A stretch of 42,536 bases of DNA from NCBI GenBank assembly GCA_015058275.1, contig SVCQ01000020.1, forward strand, positions 1 through 42,536, given 5' to 3'. Position numbers and translations under genes: made by a program. This document shows, piece after piece, positions 34,543-42,536 of the stretch; the first letter of the stretch is position 1, and every line of letters begins with the position of its first letter. Source of the stretch: Clostridiales bacterium (GTDB lineage Bacteria > Bacillota > Clostridia > Peptostreptococcales > Anaerovoracaceae). The notes under the pieces were generated by a model. It was not told where the DNA came from. It worked only from the letters and a program-made list of their open reading frames with translations, and did no database searches.

Positions 34543-36340
34543 TCAGAAATGCTGGCAGTATATCAGGGCGCTCAATTCGGCAGACGATGAGCGCCTTGAT
34601 TCTATTGCTCTTACGGACGGAACAAGTGAGTATTCGTACAGGCGCATGTTCCGCAAATGGCAGCTCTACGCGGAGGTGTTCTCGGCCCTCGAGATCTGCG
34701 GTGACAACAGATCGAGAGCAGGCCTTACGGGCATACCGTCAGCGGAGACTGTCATAGCTTTTTATGCTCTCAATATGACGGGAACTTCGGTATCCATGAT
34801 ACACAGCGCAGACCTCAGGGATGAGAAGAGATTCGGACGCATGATCAGGGAGGAGGGCATTACCGATCTGGTGCTTGCGGACAACCTGCTGGATCCGGAG
34901 CTCCTGGAGCGCATACTCAGAGATCATAAGGCGCTGGGACTTCGCAGGGTAGTGGTGCTCCGGATACCAAAAAATGAAGAGGGGCTGTCCGACGAGGACA
35001 AGCTGCGCCTCAGGATGATGCAGAGGAGGATGCGCGAGTTCAAGGGCATACTCTTTATGGATGAGCTGTGCAGGCGCTATGCCGCATATGAGATAGCTAC
35101 GGGATACAAAAATGACGAGGCCGCTGTGATAGCCCATACCTCCGGAACCGTGAACGGGATACACAAACCCGTACCGCTTTCGGATAGAGGACTCAACGAG
35201 GCGGCGGCAAGCCTCCTTGATGATGAGAGGTTCAGTGAGCTTCGGGGCAGAGCCGTGAGCGCTCTATTCCTGGATATGTCGTCGGCATACGCCATGACGG
35301 ATATGGTGCATCTTAGCTTTGCCTTTGGAGGTACGCTTGTAGCTGTGCCGGGAGTCAGGTATATGGAGGACATTGCTGAGGTGCTTGAGAGGCATAAGGT
35401 GAACGTGCTCTTTGCCACGGGTGCCTACATGAACGCTATGATGAAGCTCAAGCAAAAGCCTGACCTGTCGGCCCTTGAGTTCGTATTCGTCGGTGGAAGC
35501 CGCATGTCCGCGTACTCAAAAGGCAAATACGACGGCTTCCTCGCGGCTTGCGGCTCGAAGGCGAGAGTCACGGCCGGATACGGACTTTCGGAAACGGCCG
35601 GAGCATGCATACTGTCTGACCCCGACAGAGAGGACGATTCTATGGGCAGACCTCTTGCGGGAGTGAGGGTCAAACTGTATGATGAGGATGATGATAAGTT
35701 CTATGACCTGTCCGACGGGCCGAGGAGGGGAGTGCTGTATATATCCTCACCTTCGGTGAGCGGAGGGCGCATAGACGGGAGGCCTTTCTTTGACCTCGAG
35801 GATACAGGCGAGGGCATGTACCTCAACACCTACGATATGGTGGATGCCGGAGCCGATGGATATCTGAGATACGCAGGGCGCATGAACAGATACTTCGTCA
35901 ACAATGAGGGTATACGCTTTGACGCGGGCCTGATCGAGGCTGCGTTGTCAGCTCAGCCCGGTATAGACAGCTGCTGCATCACTCCGGGATACGACAAGAC
36001 CATGCATGACACCATACCGGTGCTCAACGCGGCGGTCTCCGGCAGCGACGGATCAGCTACGGAAGTTATCGAAGATGCTCTAAGGGCTGTCTTTATCGAA
36101 GGAGGCCTGATCAGGGATACAAATCTCCCGGGCCAGTGCCGGATAGCGGACAGGCTCCCGATGAGCGATACAGGCAAGCCTGACGCGCGCCGCATAGCGG
36201 GAGGCGAAGTTAAGGGCAGACTATACCGCATCGATCCAAAGCGCTCTGAGGGAGTGCTGAGGGATATAGAACTCGTACCGTACAGGGACGCGCCCGGACT
36301 TCGCTCGGGACTCCCTGATGAACTCGAAAGAAGTGAATGA
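34520..36340 (+). CDS. Adenylate-forming enzyme (AMP-binding, class I), paralog B
   Basis: At 606 residues this is a second complete member of the same subfamily as the gene at 27831. The P-loop is TSGTVNGIHKP at residue 207, A5 is AGYGLSE, A7 is TYDMVD, A8 is GRMNRYFVNNEGIRF, and A10 is DTGKPD with Lys553. Differences in the P-loop and pocket suggest a different acid from paralog A. The start overlaps the end of the Asp/Lys-rich protein gene and the stop overlaps the membrane protein gene (ATGA), so the three are translated together. No carrier or condensation domain is present. Confidence 0.87.
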
Positions 36341-36894
36341 CAATGAACGCTCCTGTAATAGCAAATCTGATCCTGATAATACTTGAGATCATCGGGATTT
36401 CAAAAAGCCGCAGCCGCGGTTTGATACTGCTGATTTTCTATACTCAGCTGTCCAATATCGTGACGCTGATATCGTCGGTCGCGTATCTCATAAGCAGCGG
36501 CTCGCCTCTTACGGTCGCGCTGAGATATCTCAGCACCGTTATGCTCGCCATGACGGTCCTGATAACGCTCTTCGTGCTCATACCGGCCGGCATGGGCTTT
36601 GCGGATATGATGCTTTCGGGCAACGGACTTTACCATCACACCCTCTGCCCGGCGATATCGATCGCATCATACTTCCTGTGGGAGCAGCATTCGTCGCAGT
36701 GGTTCATTCCGGTCATAGTGACCCTGATCTACGGCATTGTCATGCTGTACCTCAATTACGCGAAGATCATTGAAGGCCCGTATCCGTTCTTCAGAGTTTA
36801 TGAACAGAGCAAAAAAGCCTCCGTACTGTGGATGATCGGGCTGACTGCCTTCATATCACTGATATCACTGGCTGTTGTCTTCCTGGCTAGGTGA
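36337..36894 (+). CDS. Membrane protein resembling the FAR-17a/AIG1 (Pr6Pr) family
   Basis: This 185-residue protein has about six transmembrane helices. The order YTQLSNIVTLISSVAYL, then LRYLSTVMLAMTVLITLFVL, then LYHHTLCPAISIASYFLWE resembles the FAR-17a/AIG1-like membrane proteins. In animal AIG1 and ADTRP a membrane threonine and a histidine hydrolyse fatty-acid esters of hydroxy fatty acids. Here a Thr in FYTQLSN and a His in LYHHTLCP are at plausible places, but equivalence is an inference. The ATG overlaps the stop of paralog B by four bases. A terminator inside its 3' end closes the operon. Confidence 0.6.
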   Translation: MTMNAPVIANLILIILEIIGISKSRSRGLILLIFYTQLSNIVTLISSVAYLISSGSPLTVALRYLSTVMLAMTVLITLFVLIPAGMGFADMMLSGNGLYHHTLCPAISIASYFLWEQHSSQWFIPVIVTLIYGIVMLYLNYAKIIEGPYPFFRVYEQSKKASVLWMIGLTAFISLISLAVVFLAR

Positions 36895-36910
36895 CAGCAG
36901 CCCTTTTTTT
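36870..36910 (+). terminator. Terminator of the adenylating-enzyme cluster
   Basis: GGCTGTTGTC and GACAGCAGCC form a 10-bp stem (one G-U), followed by C and seven T. The stem begins inside the coding region and spans the stop codon of the membrane protein. Confidence 0.85.
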
Positions 36911-36999
36911 CTATACAATGAAAGATACACTGGTACTCTGTAACAGTTAAAAGTGTCTTTCTGAACGAAGTGAAAATACACCCTTTGAGGGAGGAATAT

Positions 37000-39981
37000 A
37001 TGAGATACACCATAAACAATACAAATTACTGCGATTTCAGCGTATTTGAGGACAACAAGCTGCCTCCGAGAAGCTACTTCATACCTTATCCGGACCGCGA
37101 GTCTGCGGAGAAGGTATCAGGCAAAGACGTGAGATACAGCTCTCCAAAGGTAAAATGCCTTAACGGAGAATGGGATTTCAAATTCTATGACAGGCCTACG
37201 CTGCTCCCTGCCATACTCGACACAGACTCCACGAATTTCGACAGGATCGACGTGCCTTCGTGCTGGCAGTTCAGGGGCTACGACAGGCCTTTTTATGTCA
37301 ACAGAAGATACCAGTTCCCTTACGATCCGCCAAAGATCCCGGAGACAGACAGGGTCGGCAGGGTATTCAGTTTCCAGGCTGACGACAATCCGGTCAGGCC
37401 TAACTGGAGGGACCCGGGCGAGGAGTACAACTTCGTCGGCGTGTACCGCACCATCTTTCAGACCGAAAGAGGAGAGAAGGAGACCAGGAGATATACGCTC
37501 TCTTTCCTCGGTATCGCATCATGCGCCGATGTATACATGAACGGAGAGCACGTCGGATATACAGAGGGATCGCATAACACGGCCGAGTTCGATGTCACTC
37601 CGTATCTCCGCGACATGTTCAACGAACTTGTTGTGGTCGTGCGCAGATGGTGCAACGGAACTTACCTCGAGTGCCAGGACATGTTCCGCAATAACGGTAT
37701 CTTCCGCGATGTGCTTCTGAGGATGACGGATGAGAACGACTTCTGGGACATAGACTTCACCCCGCGCAAGGCCGGCAAGGAGTGGTATGCCGCGGCCAAG
37801 GCCGATCTGTACGGCGAGGGAGAAGTCACATTCTCGCTTATGGGACGGGGAGTATCCGAGTCAAAGACCGTAAAGACACAAAACGGCAGAGCCGAGGTGA
37901 TGTTCAGGAACCTCGCTCCGCAGGAGTGGAACGCCGAGGAACCTGCGCTCTACGATCTGTTCATTGAGACAGAGGGAAGCTGCGTCAGGACGAGAGTCGG
38001 CTTCCGCGATGTAAGGATAAACGGCGACAAGTTCCTCGTGAACGGCAGGCTGGTCAAGTTCCGCGGAGTCAACCACCACGATACGAGTCCGGCAGGCGGA
38101 TACACGATGACGCCTGAGGAACTCGAACGCGACATGAAGATCTGCAAGGAGTTCAATATAGATACTGTCAGGACCTCGCATTATCCGCCGGATCCTTATC
38201 TGCTCGAGCTCTGCGATGAACTCGGCATTTACGTCGTGGATGAGGCGGACATTGAGACCCACGGCTGCGTTGAGATGAAGCTGCCCCGCAGCTACAACCG
38301 CATCAGCAATGATCCGAAGTGGGAGGCCCACTATGTGGACCGCGCGGCGAGGATGTACCAGAGGGACAAGCTGCATCCGTCTATCGTGATGTGGAGCCTC
38401 GGCAACGAAGCCGGAGGCACTCACAATACTGACGCCGAGTACAACTACCTCAAGGGACACTCGACGCTCCCGGTACACTACGAGAGCGCCGTCCACACCA
38501 GGAGGAAGGCATACGATGTGGCGAGCGAGATGTATCCGCCTGCCGAGCGCGTACACGAGATAGGCGAGAAGAAGTACAGGATAAAGCAGCTCTGTGACAG
38601 GCCTTACTTCCTCTGCGAATACGCTCATGCCATGGGCGTCGGCCCGGGAGGCATGGAGGATTACTGGAAGGAGATCTATTCCCACGACAGCCTGACAGGA
38701 GGCTGCGTATGGGAGATGGTCGATCATGCCGTGCTGCACGAGGACGGCAGCTATACTTACGGCGGAGACCACGGCGAATGGGAGCATGACGGCAACTTCT
38801 GCGTTGACGGACTCTTCTATCCTGACAGGACACCTTCCACGGGAGCCCTTATTACCAAGTTCATATACCGCCCGGTACGCGTCAGATGGCTCGGCGGAGA
38901 CAGATTTGAGATATTCAACACCATGGCCTTCTCGGAGGGCTGGAGGTATTCTCTTAAGCTCGTATGGAGCGACGGCAGTGAGCAGGATATCGTGCCTGAG
39001 TGCGGACCTCTTGAGAAATGCATCATGCAGATAGAGACGGCGCCGCATATAAAGGCGGCCGATGAAGCCGGCACGGACTGCCTGCTGACAGTGATCACTA
39101 CAGACAAAAAGACAGGGTCCGAGGCTGCCCGCGAGCAGCTCGTGATAAAAGAAAACATCCCTAAGGCGCCTGCAGGAGCCGGCAGCTATCCTCTGCCGGA
39201 TATCCTGAGCGAAGAGGGAGACAGCCTGTCATTCAATATAGGCGGCGTGGAGATAAGACCGGCCGATCCGTATACTCTGCTCTTCCGCGCGCCGGTGGAC
39301 AATGACCTGCTCATCGGCGGACTCATGGATCTGACAAAGAACTATGTAGGACAGAGGAGCGAGCTGGTATCGGTTGAGAGAACGGACAAGCGCCTGACGA
39401 TCGTATCAAAGATCAAGTGCGAAAAGGCGGAGTTCGAGTGCACTGACACTTACGAGGCGGCTTCTGAGGACGGCAGGTCCGTGCTCGTGACATCGCGCCT
39501 CCACTGCACAAAGAGCTACAAAGGATACCTGCCGAGATTCGCCAAGGCCTTCAGATTCGATGAGTCATTCGATGATGTCAGCTACTACGGCAGGAGAGGA
39601 GAGTCCTATGACGACATGAAGGACCAGGCCCCGATCGAAGTTGTGAACTGCAAGGTTGCAGACATGACGGAGCCTAACATCAAGCCTCAGGAGAGCGGCA
39701 ACCGCTCCGACACGAGATGGGCGAGCATAAGCGACGGCAGGAGGATCGTTAAGTTCACTTCCGCCGGCAAGGCTTTCGACCTCGGCATCAAGCCGTACAG
39801 CGACCGTGAGCTTCTGTCAATGAAGCACAGGGAGGATGAGATAAGGACGGGCACATACGTCGCCATATCCGCCTTCCAGCAGGGCATCGGCACCGGCATA
39901 TGCGGTCCGGGGACAGCTGACGAATTCAAACATCCGGTAAAGGGGGACTACGAACTCAGATTCGTGATCAGCGTAGAATAA
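37000..39981 (+). CDS. lacZ: Beta-galactosidase, glycoside hydrolase family 2 (LacZ type)
   Basis: The product is about 993 residues with the five-domain LacZ layout. A sugar-binding jelly-roll (about 45-200) and an Ig-like domain are followed by the TIM barrel from about 325, opening with FRGVNHHDTSP. The acid/base Glu470 is in SLGNEAGG and the nucleophile Glu540 in FLCEYAHAMG. The large C-terminal beta-sandwich domain follows. It should release galactose from lactose or other beta-galactosides, and with no signal peptide it works in the cytoplasm. The frame opens at a GTG at 36970, but GGGAGGAAT fits the ATG at 37000. No sugar transporter or regulator is adjacent. Confidence 0.95.
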   Translation: MRYTINNTNYCDFSVFEDNKLPPRSYFIPYPDRESAEKVSGKDVRYSSPKVKCLNGEWDFKFYDRPTLLPAILDTDSTNFDRIDVPSCWQFRGYDRPFYVNRRYQFPYDPPKIPETDRVGRVFSFQADDNPVRPNWRDPGEEYNFVGVYRTIFQTERGEKETRRYTLSFLGIASCADVYMNGEHVGYTEGSHNTAEFDVTPYLRDMFNELVVVVRRWCNGTYLECQDMFRNNGIFRDVLLRMTDENDFWDIDFTPRKAGKEWYAAAKADLYGEGEVTFSLMGRGVSESKTVKTQNGRAEVMFRNLAPQEWNAEEPALYDLFIETEGSCVRTRVGFRDVRINGDKFLVNGRLVKFRGVNHHDTSPAGGYTMTPEELERDMKICKEFNIDTVRTSHYPPDPYLLELCDELGIYVVDEADIETHGCVEMKLPRSYNRISNDPKWEAHYVDRAARMYQRDKLHPSIVMWSLGNEAGGTHNTDAEYNYLKGHSTLPVHYESAVHTRRKAYDVASEMYPPAERVHEIGEKKYRIKQLCDRPYFLCEYAHAMGVGPGGMEDYWKEIYSHDSLTGGCVWEMVDHAVLHEDGSYTYGGDHGEWEHDGNFCVDGLFYPDRTPSTGALITKFIYRPVRVRWLGGDRFEIFNTMAFSEGWRYSLKLVWSDGSEQDIVPECGPLEKCIMQIETAPHIKAADEAGTDCLLTVITTDKKTGSEAAREQLVIKENIPKAPAGAGSYPLPDILSEEGDSLSFNIGGVEIRPADPYTLLFRAPVDNDLLIGGLMDLTKNYVGQRSELVSVERTDKRLTIVSKIKCEKAEFECTDTYEAASEDGRSVLVTSRLHCTKSYKGYLPRFAKAFRFDESFDDVSYYGRRGESYDDMKDQAPIEVVNCKVADMTEPNIKPQESGNRSDTRWASISDGRRIVKFTSAGKAFDLGIKPYSDRELLSMKHREDEIRTGTYVAISAFQQGIGTGICGPGTADEFKHPVKGDYELRFVISVE

Positions 39982-39995
39982 AGAAGGGACTGTAA

Positions 39996-42419
39996 ATGGA
40001 GAAGTACGAAAGGGACCATCTGGAGATACTGAGACCGTATCTGCCCGAATGCATGGTGCTCCTCAAAAAGAACGGAGCCTTCCCGCTCGATAAGCCGTGC
40101 AGGATAGCGGCCTATGGCAGCGGCGTAAGGTATACCGTCAAGGGAGGCACGGGCTCAGGCGAGGTCAACTCGAGATACTTTGTGACGGTTGAGGAGGGGC
40201 TCAAAGAAGCCGGCTTTGACGTGGTATCAGACGCGTGGGCCGAAGCATATGCTACGGTACTCGAGGAAGCCAAAAGGAAGTTCCATGCGGATATCAAAGC
40301 CAGGGCGAAGGCCGAAAAGATCAACATGATCGCGGCGTCCATGGGAGCTGTTATGAAGGCGCCTGAATACAGGATAGACATGGACATGGACTGCGATGCC
40401 GCTGTATATGTGGTGTCACGCATATCCGGCGAGGGCAATGACCGCCTGGCTGAGAAGGGCGACTACATGCTGACGGACAGCGAGGTCAGGGACATACGTC
40501 TTTTGAATGACGGTTATGAGAAGTTCATGCTGGTCATCAACGCGGGAGGCCCGGTCGACCTCAGTCCCGTGATGGACTGCGGCAATATACTCGTGCTGTC
40601 GCAGCTCGGAGTGGAGACCGGATCCGCGCTTGCGGACGTGCTTCTCGGCAGGGCTTATCCGTCAGGCAAACTCGCGACGACCTGGGCGCCTTACGCAGAC
40701 TATTGCAAGGCCGGAGACTTCGGTCTGAGAGATGACTGCGAATACAGAGAAGGCATATACGTAGGCTACAGATACTTTGATTCATTCGGCGTGAAGCCGC
40801 TCTTCCCGTTCGGCTACGGCCTCGGATATACGGACTTCACTGCAGATAAGGCCAAAATAAAAGTGGCAGGACCTCGCGTGGGAGTATACGCGAGGATAGT
40901 AAACACCGGCAGCTTCAAGGGCAAGGAGACGCTTCAGGTATATGTGTCCTGCCCGTCAGGCAGGCTCGACAGAGAGACCAAGAGCCTGGCAGCTTTTACC
41001 AAGACAAAGGAGCTGAGACCGGGAGAGTCTGAGATCGTCCACGCGGTATTCGACATCCGCGATCTGGCAGGCTTTGACACCGCCTCGGCGTCATACGTGC
41101 TCGAGGCCGGAGACTACATAGTGCTCACGGGCACTTCGAGCGATGATGTAAGGCCGTCGGCCATACTGAGGCTCGAGGAAGAGCATGTTGAGAGGAGATC
41201 GAAGAGGCTCTTTGCCGGTGCGGGATTTGAAGACATTAAGAGCGATGCAAGAAATATAGATACAGGCCGCATGAAGCCTGTGATCATGGATCTTTCCGGC
41301 TGCATCACCCAGTGCGCTGATGAAGAGTCTGAGGACAGGCCTGAGATCACCACGGCGATTGCCAACATGACGGCATCCGACCTTGCCATGCTCAACACCG
41401 GCTCGTTCAAGGCGGGGCTCATTCAGAACACCATAGGCGATGCTGCGACAAGTGTGGCCGGGGCTGCCGGAGAGTCGACGTCTCTGTTCAGGGATGCGGG
41501 CATATCCGGCATAATAATGTCGGACGGCCCTGCGGGCGTAAGGATAGCAAGAGAGTATTACGAGGACAGGAAGGGCAGACATGCGGTCGGATCCGCGATC
41601 CCTGAGAGCATCATGGAGATGTTGCCGGGGGCTGTGCGCACGGTCATAAGAGCAGTGACCGGCCCTAAAAGGGGCACTGAGATCAAAAATCAGTACTGCA
41701 CCGCGATCCCTATCGGTACAGCCATAGCACAGAGCTGGAACACGGACTTCGCTGAGATATGCGGAGACATAGTGGGCAGAGAGATGGATATTTTCGGCAT
41801 CGACCTGTGGCTTGCGCCTGCTCTCAACATACACAGGAACGTACTCTGCGGACGTAACTTCGAGTACTTCTCGGAGGATCCTCTCATAAGCGGCCTGTTT
41901 GCGGCTGCCCTGACCCGGGGAGTGCAGGCTCATCCGGGGCGCGGGGTCACGATCAAGCACTACGCTGCCAACAATCAGGAGACCAACCGCTATGCAAGCA
42001 ACAGCGTCATAAGCGAGAGGGCTCTTCGCGAGATATATTTAAGAGGCTTCGGTATCTGCATCAGTGAGGGGGATCCGGTCTCTGTCATGACTTCATACAA
42101 TCTGATTAACGGCATTCACACATCCGAGAGCCGGGCTCTTACGGAGGTCCTGAGATCGGAGTTCGAATTCGACGGTCTTGTCATGACCGACTGGGTGGCC
42201 GGAGGAGACATCCTGCTGATGAAGGGCTCTAAATACGGTACACCTGATCCGGCCCTGGTCGCAGCGGCAGGCTGCAGCCTGTTCATGCCGGGAAGCAAGG
42301 GGGACTACAAAAGGATAATGGCTGGCCTCAAAGAGGGAAGGGTCACCGTCAATCAGTTAAGAGAGAACGCAGGATATCTGATACGCGTACTCGAGCGACT
42401 CGGCAAAAAACACGGATAA
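39996..42419 (+). CDS. Beta-glucosidase, glycoside hydrolase family 3, with reversed domain order
   Basis: This 807-residue enzyme carries the GH3 parts in the order C-domain, FnIII-like, N-domain. The alpha/beta sandwich with VLLKKNGAFPLD is first (about 15-275). The FnIII region follows (about 285-390), and the (beta/alpha) barrel is last (about 455-800). Barrel motifs are DGPAGVR, GRNFEYFSEDP, KHYAANNQE (Lys654, His655), MTSYNLING and the nucleophile Asp732 in VMTDW. Reversed GH3 enzymes are known from Butyrivibrio and Ruminococcus. No signal peptide is present, so it acts on imported cellobiose or glucosides. It begins 14 bases after lacZ and is probably co-transcribed. Confidence 0.93.
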   Translation: MEKYERDHLEILRPYLPECMVLLKKNGAFPLDKPCRIAAYGSGVRYTVKGGTGSGEVNSRYFVTVEEGLKEAGFDVVSDAWAEAYATVLEEAKRKFHADIKARAKAEKINMIAASMGAVMKAPEYRIDMDMDCDAAVYVVSRISGEGNDRLAEKGDYMLTDSEVRDIRLLNDGYEKFMLVINAGGPVDLSPVMDCGNILVLSQLGVETGSALADVLLGRAYPSGKLATTWAPYADYCKAGDFGLRDDCEYREGIYVGYRYFDSFGVKPLFPFGYGLGYTDFTADKAKIKVAGPRVGVYARIVNTGSFKGKETLQVYVSCPSGRLDRETKSLAAFTKTKELRPGESEIVHAVFDIRDLAGFDTASASYVLEAGDYIVLTGTSSDDVRPSAILRLEEEHVERRSKRLFAGAGFEDIKSDARNIDTGRMKPVIMDLSGCITQCADEESEDRPEITTAIANMTASDLAMLNTGSFKAGLIQNTIGDAATSVAGAAGESTSLFRDAGISGIIMSDGPAGVRIAREYYEDRKGRHAVGSAIPESIMEMLPGAVRTVIRAVTGPKRGTEIKNQYCTAIPIGTAIAQSWNTDFAEICGDIVGREMDIFGIDLWLAPALNIHRNVLCGRNFEYFSEDPLISGLFAAALTRGVQAHPGRGVTIKHYAANNQETNRYASNSVISERALREIYLRGFGICISEGDPVSVMTSYNLINGIHTSESRALTEVLRSEFEFDGLVMTDWVAGGDILLMKGSKYGTPDPALVAAAGCSLFMPGSKGDYKRIMAGLKEGRVTVNQLRENAGYLIRVLERLGKKHG

Positions 42420-42434
42420 ATTGTTAACGCAGAA

Positions 42435-42485
42435 GAGACAATAAACGGATAGTTTTTGTCTCCCATCTTTAACAGTTGGGAAGAC
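42435..42485 (+). promoter_or_regulatory. Overlapping alternative hairpins after the GH3 gene
   Basis: GAGACAA (42435-42441) can pair with TTGTCTC (42456-42462). Alternatively the overlapping GTCTCCCA can pair with TGGGAAGAC (42458-42485, one bulge). The two are mutually exclusive and lie just before a terminator. This could be a leader controlling a gene beyond the window edge, or simply a 3' end. Confidence 0.3.
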
Positions 42486-42492
42486 GTAAATA

Positions 42493-42529
42493 GCCGGAAC
42501 TCTTGCAATTTCAAGGGCCCCGGCTTTTT
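42493..42529 (+). terminator. Terminator-like hairpin at window end
   Basis: GCCGG pairs with CCGGC, enclosing an inner CTTG/CAAG stem, followed by TTTTT. It probably ends the lacZ-GH3 transcript. Confidence 0.65.
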
Positions 42530-42536
42530 GCATGTT

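Overview
This 42.5 kb window reads as chromosome from a Bacillota bacterium, most likely a gut- or rumen-type clostridium. That placement is inferred from gene content: a PcrA helicase, a transketolase split into two genes, FtsEX with an M23 hydrolase, a DacF-type carboxypeptidase, an SLC1-type symporter, GH2/GH3 glycosidases, and AGGAGG-like ribosome sites. No 16S or other marker gene is present, so genus is not assigned. Every gene I can support lies on the + strand. Most of the DNA is moderately GC-rich, and one visibly AT-richer segment (about 23.2-25.0 kb) stands out.

Layout. 0.2-1.5 kb: ThrE-type exporter. 1.6-7.4 kb: pcrA, ligA and an MgtE magnesium transporter. 7.4-9.2 kb: split transketolase. 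9.6-11.8 kb: polar amino acid ABC transporter (binding protein, permease, ATPase). 12.2-20.5 kb: a tightly packed run of ftsE, ftsX, an EnvC/PcsB-like M23 hydrolase, recJ, a CtpA protease, a phosphopantetheinyl transferase, recX, tcdA and a metallophosphoesterase. 20.7-23.0 kb: a diacylglycerol-kinase-family lipid kinase and a D,D-carboxypeptidase. 23.0-25.0 kb: tRNA-Ser(CGA) followed by a small island bounded by copies of the tRNA 3' end and carrying one AAA ATPase/DUF234 gene. 25.1-27.8 kb: a CtlX-like citrulline hydrolase and a dicarboxylate/amino acid symporter with an extra N-terminal domain. 27.8-36.9 kb: an unusual cluster described below. 37.0-42.4 kb: a GH2 beta-galactosidase and a domain-permuted GH3 beta-glucosidase.

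Three things deserve most attention. (1) The 27.8-36.9 kb cluster contains two complete, mutually related adenylate-forming enzymes. Each sits next to a small protein carrying a C-D-x3-C-[C/F]-R-D motif followed by a long Asp tract. A third related adenylation domain, with its ATP P-loop deleted, is fused to a hormone-sensitive-lipase-type hydrolase. The cluster also has a MATE transporter fused to an RsbW-like ATPase domain, a MarR regulator and a FAR-17a/AIG1-like membrane protein. I do not recognise this as a described system; acyl or amino-acyl activation and export is an inference. (2) Three 178-bp, nearly identical, ORF-less elements (9236, 11845, 20518) begin at ATAA, two of them at a gene's own stop codon. 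They can fold into nested hairpins ending in a 3' pseudoknot, which resembles an orphan transposon-encoded guide RNA (omega RNA-like). (3) Three copies of a 21-bp tRNA-Ser 3' end, each followed by its own terminator, indicate two serial integrations at one attachment site, with no integrase left in the window.

All coordinates and motif positions were read by eye. No database search, folding program or base-composition calculation was run.
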